From NCBI GenBank assembly GCA_045601305.1, contig JAZRZG010000030.1:1-51803 (forward strand): DNA of 51,803 bases, written 5' to 3'. The position numbers were made by a program, and so were the translations under genes. Positions 1 to 7,344 of this stretch are shown here, one piece after another. The stretch comes from Equadaptatus sp045601305 (GTDB taxonomy: Bacteria; Synergistota; Synergistia; Synergistales; Synergistaceae). Numbering within the stretch: position 1 is the first letter of the stretch; every line of letters starts with the position of its first letter. A model generated the notes under the pieces. It was not told where the DNA came from and ran no database searches. It worked only from the letters and a program-made list of their open reading frames with translations.

Positions 1-379
1 GCAACCTACGATTTGTTTCGGGTAAGTCTTTCAATTCCGCCCCAGTGAAACGGAAAACAACTTGGGGAAGCTCCGCTTCAGCCGGAAAAGAAAGCCCGTT
101 AGAGAAAGCCGTTAATTTATTGTCCGCCCGTCGCATACGCAGTACGTTAGAAACGTTACCCCCTTTATTACTTTGGTTTCCCGAAGTGCAAGGTGCGGAG
201 TGCGAGGTGCGAAATTAACAACCCTCTCTACTATATAAATATGTTTTTTGCTCAAAAAATGGAAACACTTGTTGCAGATAAAGCCGCACTGTAACTGAGT
301 TTACACCGTGTCAAAAAAACAGCTGGTGTTTCCAAAATTTCTGCTGAAAACATATTTACTAAGTGGAAGGAGATGATAA
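1..379. other. Intergenic left edge, no intact gene
   Basis: No convincing coding region is seen. The first 14 bases (gcaacctacgattt) recur exactly at 30503-30516, where they close a GC-rich non-coding stretch, so the window may open inside the tail of a dispersed repeat. Around 185-215 there is a short gtgcgag/gtgcgga-type repetition. An AT-rich stretch near 225-245 could carry a promoter, but no convincing -35/-10 pair was found. Confidence 0.5.
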
Positions 380-695
380 ATGTTTCAAAATGAGCAAGAG
401 AAAACAAGAAAAACAAATAACAATGCGGACAACAAAAGAATAATAGTCAATGTCGCGGACGGCATTAACCCGCCCCCGAACTTTATGCTCAGCGCGTCAA
501 CATCAGTCGGCAGCAATCAGAATGCCTACAATGTGAGCGTAAGCCTGAAATTCGGCAAGGGCAAAACGGCAAAGACGAGAGCCGAACTGAAAAAAATAGG
601 TGAAGTATCTAAACAAGAGAAATCAGGCGCAGGACGCGGAAATTCAAACATTGAAAAGCGAGATTGAGGAACTTAAGAAACTTATTAAGAAATAG
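380..695 (+). pseudogene. Frameshifted remnant of a YadA-type trimeric autotransporter C-terminus
   Basis: A good Shine-Dalgarno (ggaaggag) precedes the ATG at 380, and the open frame ends at 667. The residues ASTSVGSNQNAYNVSVSLKF resemble the last strands of a YadA-like outer-membrane anchor domain. They are followed by KFGKGKTAKTRAELKK, the usual start of the C-terminal tail in such adhesins. In the next frame the sequence continues to a stop at 693-695 as an acidic-basic helix (DAEIQTLKSEIEELKKLIKK). Removing one A from the AAA at 620-622 joins both parts into one reading frame. The fragment is far too short for a head, stalk and full anchor. I read it as the decayed 3' end of an adhesin gene. 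A small expressed protein from the first frame cannot be excluded. Confidence 0.6.
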
Positions 696-722
696 CGTCA
701 GGAGTCTGTAAAATACAAAGAG

Positions 723-749
723 CGGGAGGAATTGTCCCTCCCGTGTTTT
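723..749. terminator. Rho-independent terminator, possibly bidirectional
   Basis: Inverted repeat cgggagg (723-729) / cctcccg (737-743) with a 7-nt loop, followed by tgtttta on the plus strand. It lies between the adhesin remnant and the convergent ttcA stop codon at 748, so it could serve both. Confidence 0.6.
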
Positions 750-1497
750 ATTTCCAGCTTTCGCTCTCGGAGCAGTTTTGAAGCGCGTGGATGATGTTGC
801 TTTTTATCATTGGAACTTCTTTGGCAATTTCTTCAAGCAGTTTTTTTGCCGTTATTCTTTTTGTGTCCGCGCCGTAGGGACAGCAGGAACTTGTTACAGG
901 CAGCGCAAGCCGTTCGGCTTCAAGCGCGATGTTTCTTTCTTCAACGTAAACAAGCGGGCGGATGACGCGCAGCTGTGTCCTTGTCATAAACATATTCGGG
1001 CGGAAGCATTTGAAATGTCCGTCGTAACAGAGATTGAGCAGAACCGTTTCGGCGGCATCGTCTTTGTGGTGTCCGAGGGCTATGACGTTGCAGTGTTCTT
1101 CTTTTGCTGCTGTCGCAAGCAGTCCGCGTCTGAAATTCGCGCACAGGCTGCAGGGTGACCGTTCTTCCCGTGCTTTGATGATTTCGTATGTGGAATGAGG
1201 CTCAACGCGCACGGGAATATCAAGCGTTTTCATAAATTCAAGAACGGCTGTTGTTTTCATCGTGCCGTTTGACTGGTCGATTATGCAGGCTGATAGGTGA
1301 AATTTAACGGGGCTTCTTTTTTTCAGAACGGCAAGCGCGAGGGACAGCACAAGGCTGTCTTTGCCGCCTGAAAGTCCTATCATTATTCTGTCATTTTCGT
1401 TTATCATGTCAAAATCGCGCACGGCTTCCCCTGCGGCGCGGATAATTTTCTGTGACAGCGGATACTGTTCTTCAAAATCGTTTTTCAAAATTTTCAT
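748..1497 (-). CDS. ttcA: tRNA 2-thiocytidine biosynthesis protein TtcA (PP-loop ATPase)
   Basis: 249 aa, ATG start preceded by aaagga. The PP-loop SGGKDS is at about residues 43-48. The paired cysteines CSLC (C116, C119) and the later SSCCPYGAD cysteines match the TtcA pattern, in which three cysteines hold an iron-sulfur cluster. TtcA thiolates C32 of certain tRNAs using ATP and a sulfur donor. A GHHKDDAAETVLLNL block, typical of TtcA/TilS-type adenylating enzymes, is also present. The lack of the TilS C-terminal domains and the CxxC favour TtcA over TilS. The gene stands alone on the minus strand and is divergent from the methyltransferase-like gene at 1568. Confidence 0.85.
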   Translation of the reverse strand: MKILKNDFEEQYPLSQKIIRAAGEAVRDFDMINENDRIMIGLSGGKDSLVLSLALAVLKKRSPVKFHLSACIIDQSNGTMKTTAVLEFMKTLDIPVRVEPHSTYEIIKAREERSPCSLCANFRRGLLATAAKEEHCNVIALGHHKDDAAETVLLNLCYDGHFKCFRPNMFMTRTQLRVIRPLVYVEERNIALEAERLALPVTSSCCPYGADTKRITAKKLLEEIAKEVPMIKSNIIHALQNCSESESWK

Positions 1498-1567
1498 TCC
1501 TTTCTGCTGTGTCGCGCAGGCAAAAACAGCGATGGAGCAAACGGCTGAAATATGTTATTATATTAGC

Positions 1568-2140
1568 ATGAACAATACAATTTCTTCGATGGCTTTCAAG
1601 TGCAGAGGGTTGTTCTGGGGGATATTCGCGCTCGGTTTTCTGATTTTCCCCGGAAGTTTTTCGTTGCCGAGATATTGTTTCGGTCTGTTGCTTGTACTTT
1701 CCGGTCAGGCTGTCCGCCTTTGGGCTGCCGGCTATATTCCCGAATACCGCACTGAGGTTATAGGCGCGCCGAAACTTGTCACTTCAGGTCCCTATGCTTA
1801 CGTTCGCAATCCGCTTTATGCCGGTAACTTTATTATGGGCGTCGGCTGGGCGGTTATGGCAGGCTGGGGCTGGGTGATTGCTTTCTGTGCCGCGTTTTTT
1901 CTCCTTTACTGCCTGATTATCATTCCCGCGGAAGAAGAATTTCTCGGCGGAAAATTCGGTGAGCAGTATGCTGCTTATAAAAAATCGGTGAACGCTCTTT
2001 TCCCGAAACTCTGCATCCCGACTGTGGCGGCAGAAGACGTGTTCAAATTTTCAACGGCCTTTGCGCTTGAAAAATATTCGGTCAGAATGCACGTTCTGAT
2101 TACCGTTCTGCTTACGCTGCGGCTGATTTTTACCCGTTAA
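1568..2140 (+). CDS. Isoprenylcysteine carboxyl methyltransferase (ICMT)/PEMT-family membrane protein
   Basis: 190 aa from ATG 1568; an ATG at 1532 in the same frame is an alternative start. Three to four hydrophobic segments are visible (about residues 10-30, 35-52, 95-125), plus a possible one at the C-terminus. The region GPYAYVRNPLYAGN followed later by EEEFLGGKFGEQYAAYKKSV is the SAM-binding signature of the ICMT/PEMT superfamily, which methylates lipids or prenylated groups in the membrane. The bacterial substrate is unknown. The AT-rich tgttattatatt just before the ATG could be a -10 region, which would give a very short leader. The 3' end overlaps the convergent MBL-fold gene by 11 bp. 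Confidence 0.75.
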   Translation: MNNTISSMAFKCRGLFWGIFALGFLIFPGSFSLPRYCFGLLLVLSGQAVRLWAAGYIPEYRTEVIGAPKLVTSGPYAYVRNPLYAGNFIMGVGWAVMAGWGWVIAFCAAFFLLYCLIIIPAEEEFLGGKFGEQYAAYKKSVNALFPKLCIPTVAAEDVFKFSTAFALEKYSVRMHVLITVLLTLRLIFTR

Positions 2141-2987
2141 ATTCCCTGTAATTTACCTTGCGCTTTCTTTTTGCCGGAGGATTGAAGACTCTGAGCGTGT
2201 CAAGGTCAATTATTGTGCCGTCCTGCGCGGCGACTGCGCGTGTGCGCGGTGTTGATATGCCGTCTGCAAGTTTCTGCGGGTCTTTTTCTGCAATCATTCT
2301 GCCGAGATGTGACAACGCGACAAGTTCCGCGTGTGCTGTTTTGACAAAATCAGCGGCATCAGGTATTGAAAAATGGTCAACGTTCGGCCGCTGTATCAGC
2401 ATTGTAGAATTAAGCGAAATAAATTTGCACTTTCTGTAGCGGCTGCTGAATTCCTCAAGCGGGCGGGTGTCGCTGATTATTCCCCAGACAGGGAAACCGC
2501 GCTTTGAAAATATCAGTCCGAAACAGTCAACGCCGTGGTGAATGTGCTTCACAGGCTCAATGACAACACCGTTTTCAAGCTTGATTTTCTCTCCGTCACG
2601 CATTTCGTAAACTTTTTTTACCTTTGACATTGAATAGGCAAGAAGCACAGGGTCTTTTTCAAAAGCGGCGTCGTGTGTTGTCAGAATTTCGCCCTGTTTT
2701 TTGTAGCCGCCGGAGGTCATCGCTTCCGTCAGCACGTTTATGTCAGTGCTGTGGTCTATATGCCGGTGCGTGAGAAAAATCGCGCGTATATCTTCAGGGT
2801 TAAGCGCAGGATAAGCATCGCAGATTTGCACAAGACTGCCCGGACCGGGGTCAACAACAGCGTTTAATCCCGCGTAGCGTATCCACATTCCGCCTGTCGC
2901 GCGGTACTGATGTATCATGGTAAAACGCGCGCCGCCCGTGCCGAGATAGCGTATGAAATTTTCGGGATATTCAAATTTTTCTGCCAT
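2130..2987 (-). CDS. MBL-fold metallo-hydrolase (RNase Z/PhnP-like)
   Basis: 285 aa from ATG 2987, with ggtgg as ribosome-binding site inside the end of the upstream gene; a GTG at 2999 is the alternative. The metal-binding HxHxDH motif appears as THRHIDH, and further ligands are plausible in KHIHHG, ISDTRP and LSHLG, giving a two-metal metallo-beta-lactamase fold. The arrangement resembles RNase Z, PhnP and related phosphodiesterases, but I cannot assign a substrate. The RNase Z exosite arm is not evident, so a general MBL-fold call is safest. It abuts the YgjP-like gene upstream and is probably co-transcribed and translationally coupled with it. Confidence 0.75.
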   Translation of the reverse strand: MAEKFEYPENFIRYLGTGGARFTMIHQYRATGGMWIRYAGLNAVVDPGPGSLVQICDAYPALNPEDIRAIFLTHRHIDHSTDINVLTEAMTSGGYKKQGEILTTHDAAFEKDPVLLAYSMSKVKKVYEMRDGEKIKLENGVVIEPVKHIHHGVDCFGLIFSKRGFPVWGIISDTRPLEEFSSRYRKCKFISLNSTMLIQRPNVDHFSIPDAADFVKTAHAELVALSHLGRMIAEKDPQKLADGISTPRTRAVAAQDGTIIDLDTLRVFNPPAKRKRKVNYREFNG

Positions 2988-2989
2988 TT

Positions 2990-3670
2990 TTACCACCACT
3001 TGTATATATGTCCGTTTTTGTTAAGCTCGGCGCGAATTTTTTTGTAATCAGGGATTATTTTTTCAACCTCTGCCCAAAACTTTGCAGAATGATTCATCTG
3101 TATCAGATGACAAAGCTCATGCACAACGATATATTCAAAATGTTCGCGCGGAAGCAGAGCAAGTCTCGTGCAGAAACTAATATTGCCCCGTCTGCTGCAG
3201 CTTCCCCAGACGGAAGAAGTGCTTTTTACGGTGATTTTTGCCGGTGAAACGTTCAGCCTTTTGCAAAGCGCGGGAAGAATTTCCGACAGTCTGTTTTCAA
3301 GCGCTCTTTTATACCAGCGTTCAAAAAGTTTTCCCGCGTCATTTCTTTTGCCGCTGTTCATAAAGAAAAAATTGCCGTCAAATTCCAGCGCTCGAACGCT
3401 GCCGGTAAGTTTCAGCGGATATTCAGCGCCGCGATACAGAAATTTTTCACCATCGGTATATTTTTTTGCTTGCGGTATCGGCTTGGCGCGTTTTATAATT
3501 TCTTCAAGCAGGGGAGTCAGAAGTTCTGCCGTTTTGCCGCTGATTTTGTAATGCGCCGGCAGAGCTACCGTAATGTTACCGTCAATATCGGAAATCACGG
3601 ATATATTTTTTCTCCTTGCGTTGCGCCGTACAGGGTAAGTTTTCCCGTTCAGGGTGATAGTTTCGTTCAT
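2990..3670 (-). CDS. YgjP-like (DUF45) metal-dependent hydrolase
   Basis: 226 aa. The ATG at 3670 is preceded by ggagga; an upstream in-frame extension would run into the divergent YgiQ gene and is rejected. The zinc signature HELCHLIQMNHS (HExxH plus a third His) near residue 180 and the preceding WGSCS are diagnostic for the COG1451/YgjP family of SprT/WLM-like metallopeptidases. The substrate is unknown; proposed roles include processing of protein or nucleotide conjugates. The C-terminus ends KWW. It is divergent from the YgiQ gene. Confidence 0.8.
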   Translation of the reverse strand: MNETITLNGKTYPVRRNARRKNISVISDIDGNITVALPAHYKISGKTAELLTPLLEEIIKRAKPIPQAKKYTDGEKFLYRGAEYPLKLTGSVRALEFDGNFFFMNSGKRNDAGKLFERWYKRALENRLSEILPALCKRLNVSPAKITVKSTSSVWGSCSRRGNISFCTRLALLPREHFEYIVVHELCHLIQMNHSAKFWAEVEKIIPDYKKIRAELNKNGHIYKWW

Positions 3671-3734
3671 CAGCAATCCTCCGCGCGACAATAATAAACC
3701 TGAAATGGATAATAGTCTATGATTGGAGACAAAT

Positions 3735-5609
3735 ATGTCAGAAAAAAATGTTAAACTGAAGATTACAAGAGACAATTTTCTTCCTGTGTGCCGCGCCGAT
3801 ATGGAAAAACGCGGCTGGGAGGAGCTTGATTTCCTTCTGATTTCAGGTGACGCTTACGTTGACCACCCGAGTTTCGGACACGCGATAATTTCGCGCTGCC
3901 TTGAATCGGCAGGCTTTCGTATCGGAATAATTGCCCAGCCTGACTGGCGCGGTACGGAGGATTTTACGAAAATGGGTCGTCCGCGTTTCGGAGTATTTGT
4001 AACGGCGGGAAATCTCGATTCAATGCTCAATCATTACACCGCAATGCTTAAGAAAAGGCACGGCGACAGTTATTCCCCGGGAGGAAAAGCGGGACTTCGT
4101 CCTGACAGGGCAACAATAGTTTACTGCAACCGTATTCGTGAAATATGGAAAGACATTCCGCTTGTCATAGGCGGAATTGAAGCAAGTCTGAGACGTTTCG
4201 CGCATTATGATTACTGGAGCGATTCCGTGCGCCGTTCGCTTCTTGCGGACAGCCGCGCGGACATTCTCTCATTCGGCATGGGCGAACTTTCAACTGTTGC
4301 GACAGCACGCGCGCTTGCCGAGGGAAAGCCTGTAAGCGCAATCAGAAACGTTGCAGGAACCTGCTGGAAAACGCATGAACCGTCCAACGCAAAGGACGCT
4401 GTCGTGCTTCCGTCGTTTGACGAAATATGCGGCGACAAAAAAAGTTTTGCCGAAGCGTTTCGCATGCAGTACGCGGAGCAAAATCCATATTTAGGCAAAA
4501 GGCTTATTCAAAATCAGGGCGCGTGGCATATTGTCCAGAACAGACCGTCGCGCCCGCTGACGACCGCTGAAATGGACAAAGTGTACGCGCTGCCCTACAC
4601 GCGCTGCTGGCACCCCGATTACGACGCGCACGGCGGCGTACCTGCGCTTGCAGAAGTTAAATTCAGCATTACAAGCCACCGCGGCTGCTTCGGCGAATGT
4701 GCCTTCTGTGCGATAGCAAGTCATCAGGGAAGAATAATTCAGCGCCGCAGCGACGAATCGATAATCTCAGAAGCGGAAAGTTTCAGAAATATGCCGGATT
4801 TCAAAGGATATATTCACGATGTCGGAGGTCCTACCGCAAACTTTATGCAACCTGCCTGCAAAAAGCAGTGCAAAAGCGGAGCCTGCGGCGGCAAATTCTG
4901 CCTTTTCCCGAAGCCGTGCGCCACGCTTGAAGCAGACCACAGCGATTATATTTCGCTTTTGAGAAAACTGCGCGCGCTTGACGGAATAAAGAAAGTCTTT
5001 ATCCGTTCGGGTGTCCGCTATGATTATATGCTTGCCGACAGAAACAATGATTTTCTTTCTGAACTCTGCGAACATCATATAAGCGGACAGCTCAAAATCG
5101 CGCCGGAACATGTCAGCCCCAAGGTTTTGTCGCTTATGAGAAAGCCGGGCAGAGAAGTTACGCTTGAATTTATGAAAAAATATACAGCGGTCAATGAAAA
5201 ACTCGGTTTAAAACAGTTCCTTGTGCCCTATTTTATCTCCTCGCACCCCGGCGCAACGCTTGATGACGCCGTTATGCTTGCGGAATTTATACGCGACACG
5301 CGTCTTCGCCCTGAACAGGTGCAGGATTTTACTCCAACGCCGGGTTCTGCCGCAACTTGTATGTATTACAGCGGGTATGATCCATTCAGCGGAAAAGAAG
5401 TGTACGTCGCAAAAAGCGCGAAAGAAAGGAAAATGCAGCGCGCGCTCATGCAGTATTGGCTGCCTAAAAATGAAGAACTTGTGCGTGAAGCGCTGATAAG
5501 GGCAGGCAGAAATGATTTAATCGGAAACGCGCCGAAATGCCTTGTAAAAGCGCGCGGCAGCAATAAAAATCAAAAAATCAGTAAAAATACCCATGCCCGA
5601 CGCGGATAA
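3735..5609 (+). CDS. YgiQ family radical SAM protein
   Basis: 624 aa from ATG 3735, chosen because ggag lies 5-6 nt upstream; a TTG at 3723 is in frame but sits on the SD. The N-terminal DUF3362/YgiQ region begins FLPVCRADMEKRGWEELDF. The radical SAM cluster motif CxxxCxxC is present as CFGECAFC at about residue 320. The family is widespread but its reaction is not established; it is expected to cleave SAM reductively with a [4Fe-4S] cluster. The extra cysteines around GKFCLFPKPC are also typical of YgiQ. The length matches the family. The last residues are basic and the stop is followed by the ompH promoter. Confidence 0.9.
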   Translation: MSEKNVKLKITRDNFLPVCRADMEKRGWEELDFLLISGDAYVDHPSFGHAIISRCLESAGFRIGIIAQPDWRGTEDFTKMGRPRFGVFVTAGNLDSMLNHYTAMLKKRHGDSYSPGGKAGLRPDRATIVYCNRIREIWKDIPLVIGGIEASLRRFAHYDYWSDSVRRSLLADSRADILSFGMGELSTVATARALAEGKPVSAIRNVAGTCWKTHEPSNAKDAVVLPSFDEICGDKKSFAEAFRMQYAEQNPYLGKRLIQNQGAWHIVQNRPSRPLTTAEMDKVYALPYTRCWHPDYDAHGGVPALAEVKFSITSHRGCFGECAFCAIASHQGRIIQRRSDESIISEAESFRNMPDFKGYIHDVGGPTANFMQPACKKQCKSGACGGKFCLFPKPCATLEADHSDYISLLRKLRALDGIKKVFIRSGVRYDYMLADRNNDFLSELCEHHISGQLKIAPEHVSPKVLSLMRKPGREVTLEFMKKYTAVNEKLGLKQFLVPYFISSHPGATLDDAVMLAEFIRDTRLRPEQVQDFTPTPGSAATCMYYSGYDPFSGKEVYVAKSAKERKMQRALMQYWLPKNEELVREALIRAGRNDLIGNAPKCLVKARGSNKNQKISKNTHARRG

Positions 5610-5614
5610 AAATA

Positions 5615-5643
5615 TGGACAAACAGATATAAAACGAGTAAAAT
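5615..5643 (+). promoter_or_regulatory. Candidate sigma-70-type promoter for ompH
   Basis: tggaca (5615-5620), a 17-bp spacer, then taaaat (5638-5643), about 37 nt upstream of the ompH ATG, which itself has a strong aggagg site. Confidence 0.5.
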
Positions 5644-5679
5644 GCTTTAGGTTGCGAAACAGAACAGGAGGTATATGAC

Positions 5680-6096
5680 ATGAAGAAGACTGTTGCAGCA
5701 ATACTTGCGGTATTTGCAATGCTTGCAGCCGGACAGGCGGCATTTGCGGACGTAAAAGTAGGTTGTGTTGACGGAGACAAAGTGCTTCGCGAATATCCAA
5801 AATTTGTCGCGGCTCAGAGACAGCTTGCACAGGTTGGACAGAGTAAAGAAACTGTCGCTCGTGCTGCCTTTGACAAGGAGAAAAACGAAAGCAAAAAAAA
5901 TCAAATAGTGCAGAATATGCAGAAGGAAATGGCTCAGGAAGAAGAAAAACTTATGAAGCCTGTCCTCAAGACAGTAAACGATACAGTACAGCGTGTCGCG
6001 CGCCAGAAAGGCATAACGGTTGTAGTCAACAAAAGCATTGTCTATTACGGCGGAACTGATATTACAAACGACGTAATCGCAGCGCTTAAGAGATAA
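5680..6096 (+). CDS. OmpH/Skp family periplasmic chaperone
   Basis: 138 aa with a clear Sec signal peptide (MKKTVAAILAVFAMLAAGQA, probable cleavage near AFA-DV). The mature N-terminus VKVGCVDGDKVLREYPKF is the conserved start of OmpH/Skp proteins, followed by a charged helical middle and a C-terminal strand region ending NDVIAALKR. Skp-type trimers escort unfolded outer-membrane proteins through the periplasm, so this gene supports a diderm cell. A strong terminator follows immediately, so it is probably monocistronic. Confidence 0.85.
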   Translation: MKKTVAAILAVFAMLAAGQAAFADVKVGCVDGDKVLREYPKFVAAQRQLAQVGQSKETVARAAFDKEKNESKKNQIVQNMQKEMAQEEEKLMKPVLKTVNDTVQRVARQKGITVVVNKSIVYYGGTDITNDVIAALKR

Positions 6097-6100
6097 CAAA

Positions 6101-6126
6101 AAGACGCCGTGCGGCGTCTTTTTTCT
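6101..6126 (+). terminator. Rho-independent terminator after ompH
   Basis: Perfect hairpin aagacgccg / cggcgtctt with a 2-nt loop (6101-6120), directly followed by ttttctt. It is only 5 nt downstream of the ompH stop and overlaps the leader of plsY. Confidence 0.85.
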
Positions 6127-6131
6127 TAAAG

Positions 6132-6722
6132 ATGATGACACTTTTTTGGATTTTTGCCGGATATTGCGCAGGCAGCTGCCCGACTGGCTATCTGCTTGCA
6201 AAATATCTCAAAAACACGGACATAAGAGAATTCGGCTCAGGCAATATCGGAGCGACAAACGCAGGGCGGCTGCTCGGAAAAAAATATGCCGTCTTCATCG
6301 CGCTCTTTGATATGCTTAAGGGCGGAATTGTTGTTCTGCTTGCCTCGTTGTGCGGACAGGGAACATGGGCTGTCGCTCTTGCAGGAGTGTTTTCCGTGCT
6401 CGGACACAACTATCCTGTATGGCTGAATTTCAAAGGCGGCAAAGGAGTGGCTACAACCTTCGGAGTGATATTTTTTTACAATTTCTTCACTCCGCTGCCG
6501 GCGCTTCTCGGCGGCGCTGTATGGTACGTTGTTATGAAAACAACGCGATACGTCTCCGCCGCTTCAATCATCGGACTTTTTGCCGCTGCGCTGCTTACAG
6601 TTGTTTTCCAAATGCCCGCGCCATATTTTTACGCTTCATTTGCTCTTGCAGTTTTATCCGCGTACAGGCACAAAGCCAATATAAAACGCATAAAAGCAGG
6701 TACGGAAACAAAGGTAAACTAA
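6132..6722 (+). CDS. plsY: Glycerol-3-phosphate acyltransferase PlsY
   Basis: 196 aa integral membrane protein. The three PlsY loop motifs are present: GSCPTGYLLAKYL near the N-terminus, EFGSGNIGATNAGRLLGKK at about residues 34-52, and GHNYPVWLNFKGGKGVATTFG at about residues 93-113. It transfers the acyl group of acyl-phosphate to sn-glycerol-3-phosphate, the first step of phospholipid synthesis. Two adjacent ATG codons (6132, 6135) are possible starts, and no good SD is seen because the ompH terminator occupies the upstream region. Expression may therefore depend on read-through or on an unseen start signal. Confidence 0.93.
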   Translation: MMTLFWIFAGYCAGSCPTGYLLAKYLKNTDIREFGSGNIGATNAGRLLGKKYAVFIALFDMLKGGIVVLLASLCGQGTWAVALAGVFSVLGHNYPVWLNFKGGKGVATTFGVIFFYNFFTPLPALLGGAVWYVVMKTTRYVSAASIIGLFAAALLTVVFQMPAPYFYASFALAVLSAYRHKANIKRIKAGTETKVN

Positions 6723-6791
6723 ATTAGTTGCCGGTCATTGCTTTTTTCCGCAGACAGCCGTCAGCTGCCTGCTTGATTTTTATTGACCAAA

Positions 6792-6797
6792 TATGAT
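6792..6797 (+). promoter_or_regulatory. Possible -10 element of the ctsR-clpC operon
   Basis: tatgat about 35 nt upstream of the ctsR start, with no convincing -35. A single ttgacc half-site-like sequence (6783-6788) lies beside it. It resembles one arm of a CtsR heptad operator, but the tandem second arm is not evident. Confidence 0.25.
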
Positions 6798-6832
6798 AAA
6801 CTTGTGTAAGTTTATGGAGCGGAGTGATTCCT

Positions 6833-7324
6833 ATGGCGTTTGAAAGCGACAGCATTACCAAAGCGATAGAAGAATATTTCGGACAGCTTTTGCAGGATGC
6901 TTCCGAGGGCAGTATTCTGCTGAGGAGAAAGGACGTAGCGGCAAAGTTCGGCTGTGTGCCGAGTCAGATAAATTATGTGCTTCGCAGCCGTTTTGCGCCT
7001 GAGAACGGTTTTCTTGTCGAGAGCCAGCGGGGCGGTCATGGCTACATAAAAATTATGCAGCTTACATTCAAAGACGTGGACGAAAAACTTTCACATCTTT
7101 CTGAACTTGTCGGGAATTCCGTCACGGAGCAGGAAGCAAGAAGGCTGCTTGTAAATCTGCAAAACAGAGAGCTGATTTCTGCAAGAGAACGCCTTTTGAT
7201 AGAAGTGGCGCTCAGAAATCAGGAAGAAAACTGCCGGACGCTTTTTGACGTTTCGCCGTACAAAAGTGACGTAATGCGCGCCGAGCTTTTGCAGAAACTC
7301 CTAACTGGACTTACACTGCAGTAA
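6833..7324 (+). CDS. ctsR: CtsR family stress-gene repressor
   Basis: 163 aa from ATG 6833 with ggag 9 nt upstream; an in-frame GTG at 6824 is less likely. The N-terminal winged-helix region (SDSITKAIEEYF, then KFGCVPSQINYVLRSRF) and the glycine-rich RGGHGYIKI are the hallmark DNA-binding parts of CtsR. The C-terminal dimer domain follows. CtsR represses clp genes and is released on heat or other protein stress. It sits 20 bp upstream of clpC. The mcsA and mcsB genes that usually lie between them in Firmicutes are missing, so CtsR inactivation must work without local McsB. Confidence 0.9.
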   Translation: MAFESDSITKAIEEYFGQLLQDASEGSILLRRKDVAAKFGCVPSQINYVLRSRFAPENGFLVESQRGGHGYIKIMQLTFKDVDEKLSHLSELVGNSVTEQEARRLLVNLQNRELISARERLLIEVALRNQEENCRTLFDVSPYKSDVMRAELLQKLLTGLTLQ

Positions 7325-7344
7325 ACAGAAGGCCGGTGGACTGT

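Noticed and set aside
1361..1567. N-terminal extension of the ICMT-like protein into ttcA
   Set aside because: It overlaps the divergent ttcA gene. The extra residues do not belong to the ICMT family, and ATG 1568 gives the usual length.
3671..3775. N-terminal extension of the YgjP-like protein
   Set aside because: It would overlap the divergent YgiQ gene start, whereas ATG 3670 has a good ggagga site.
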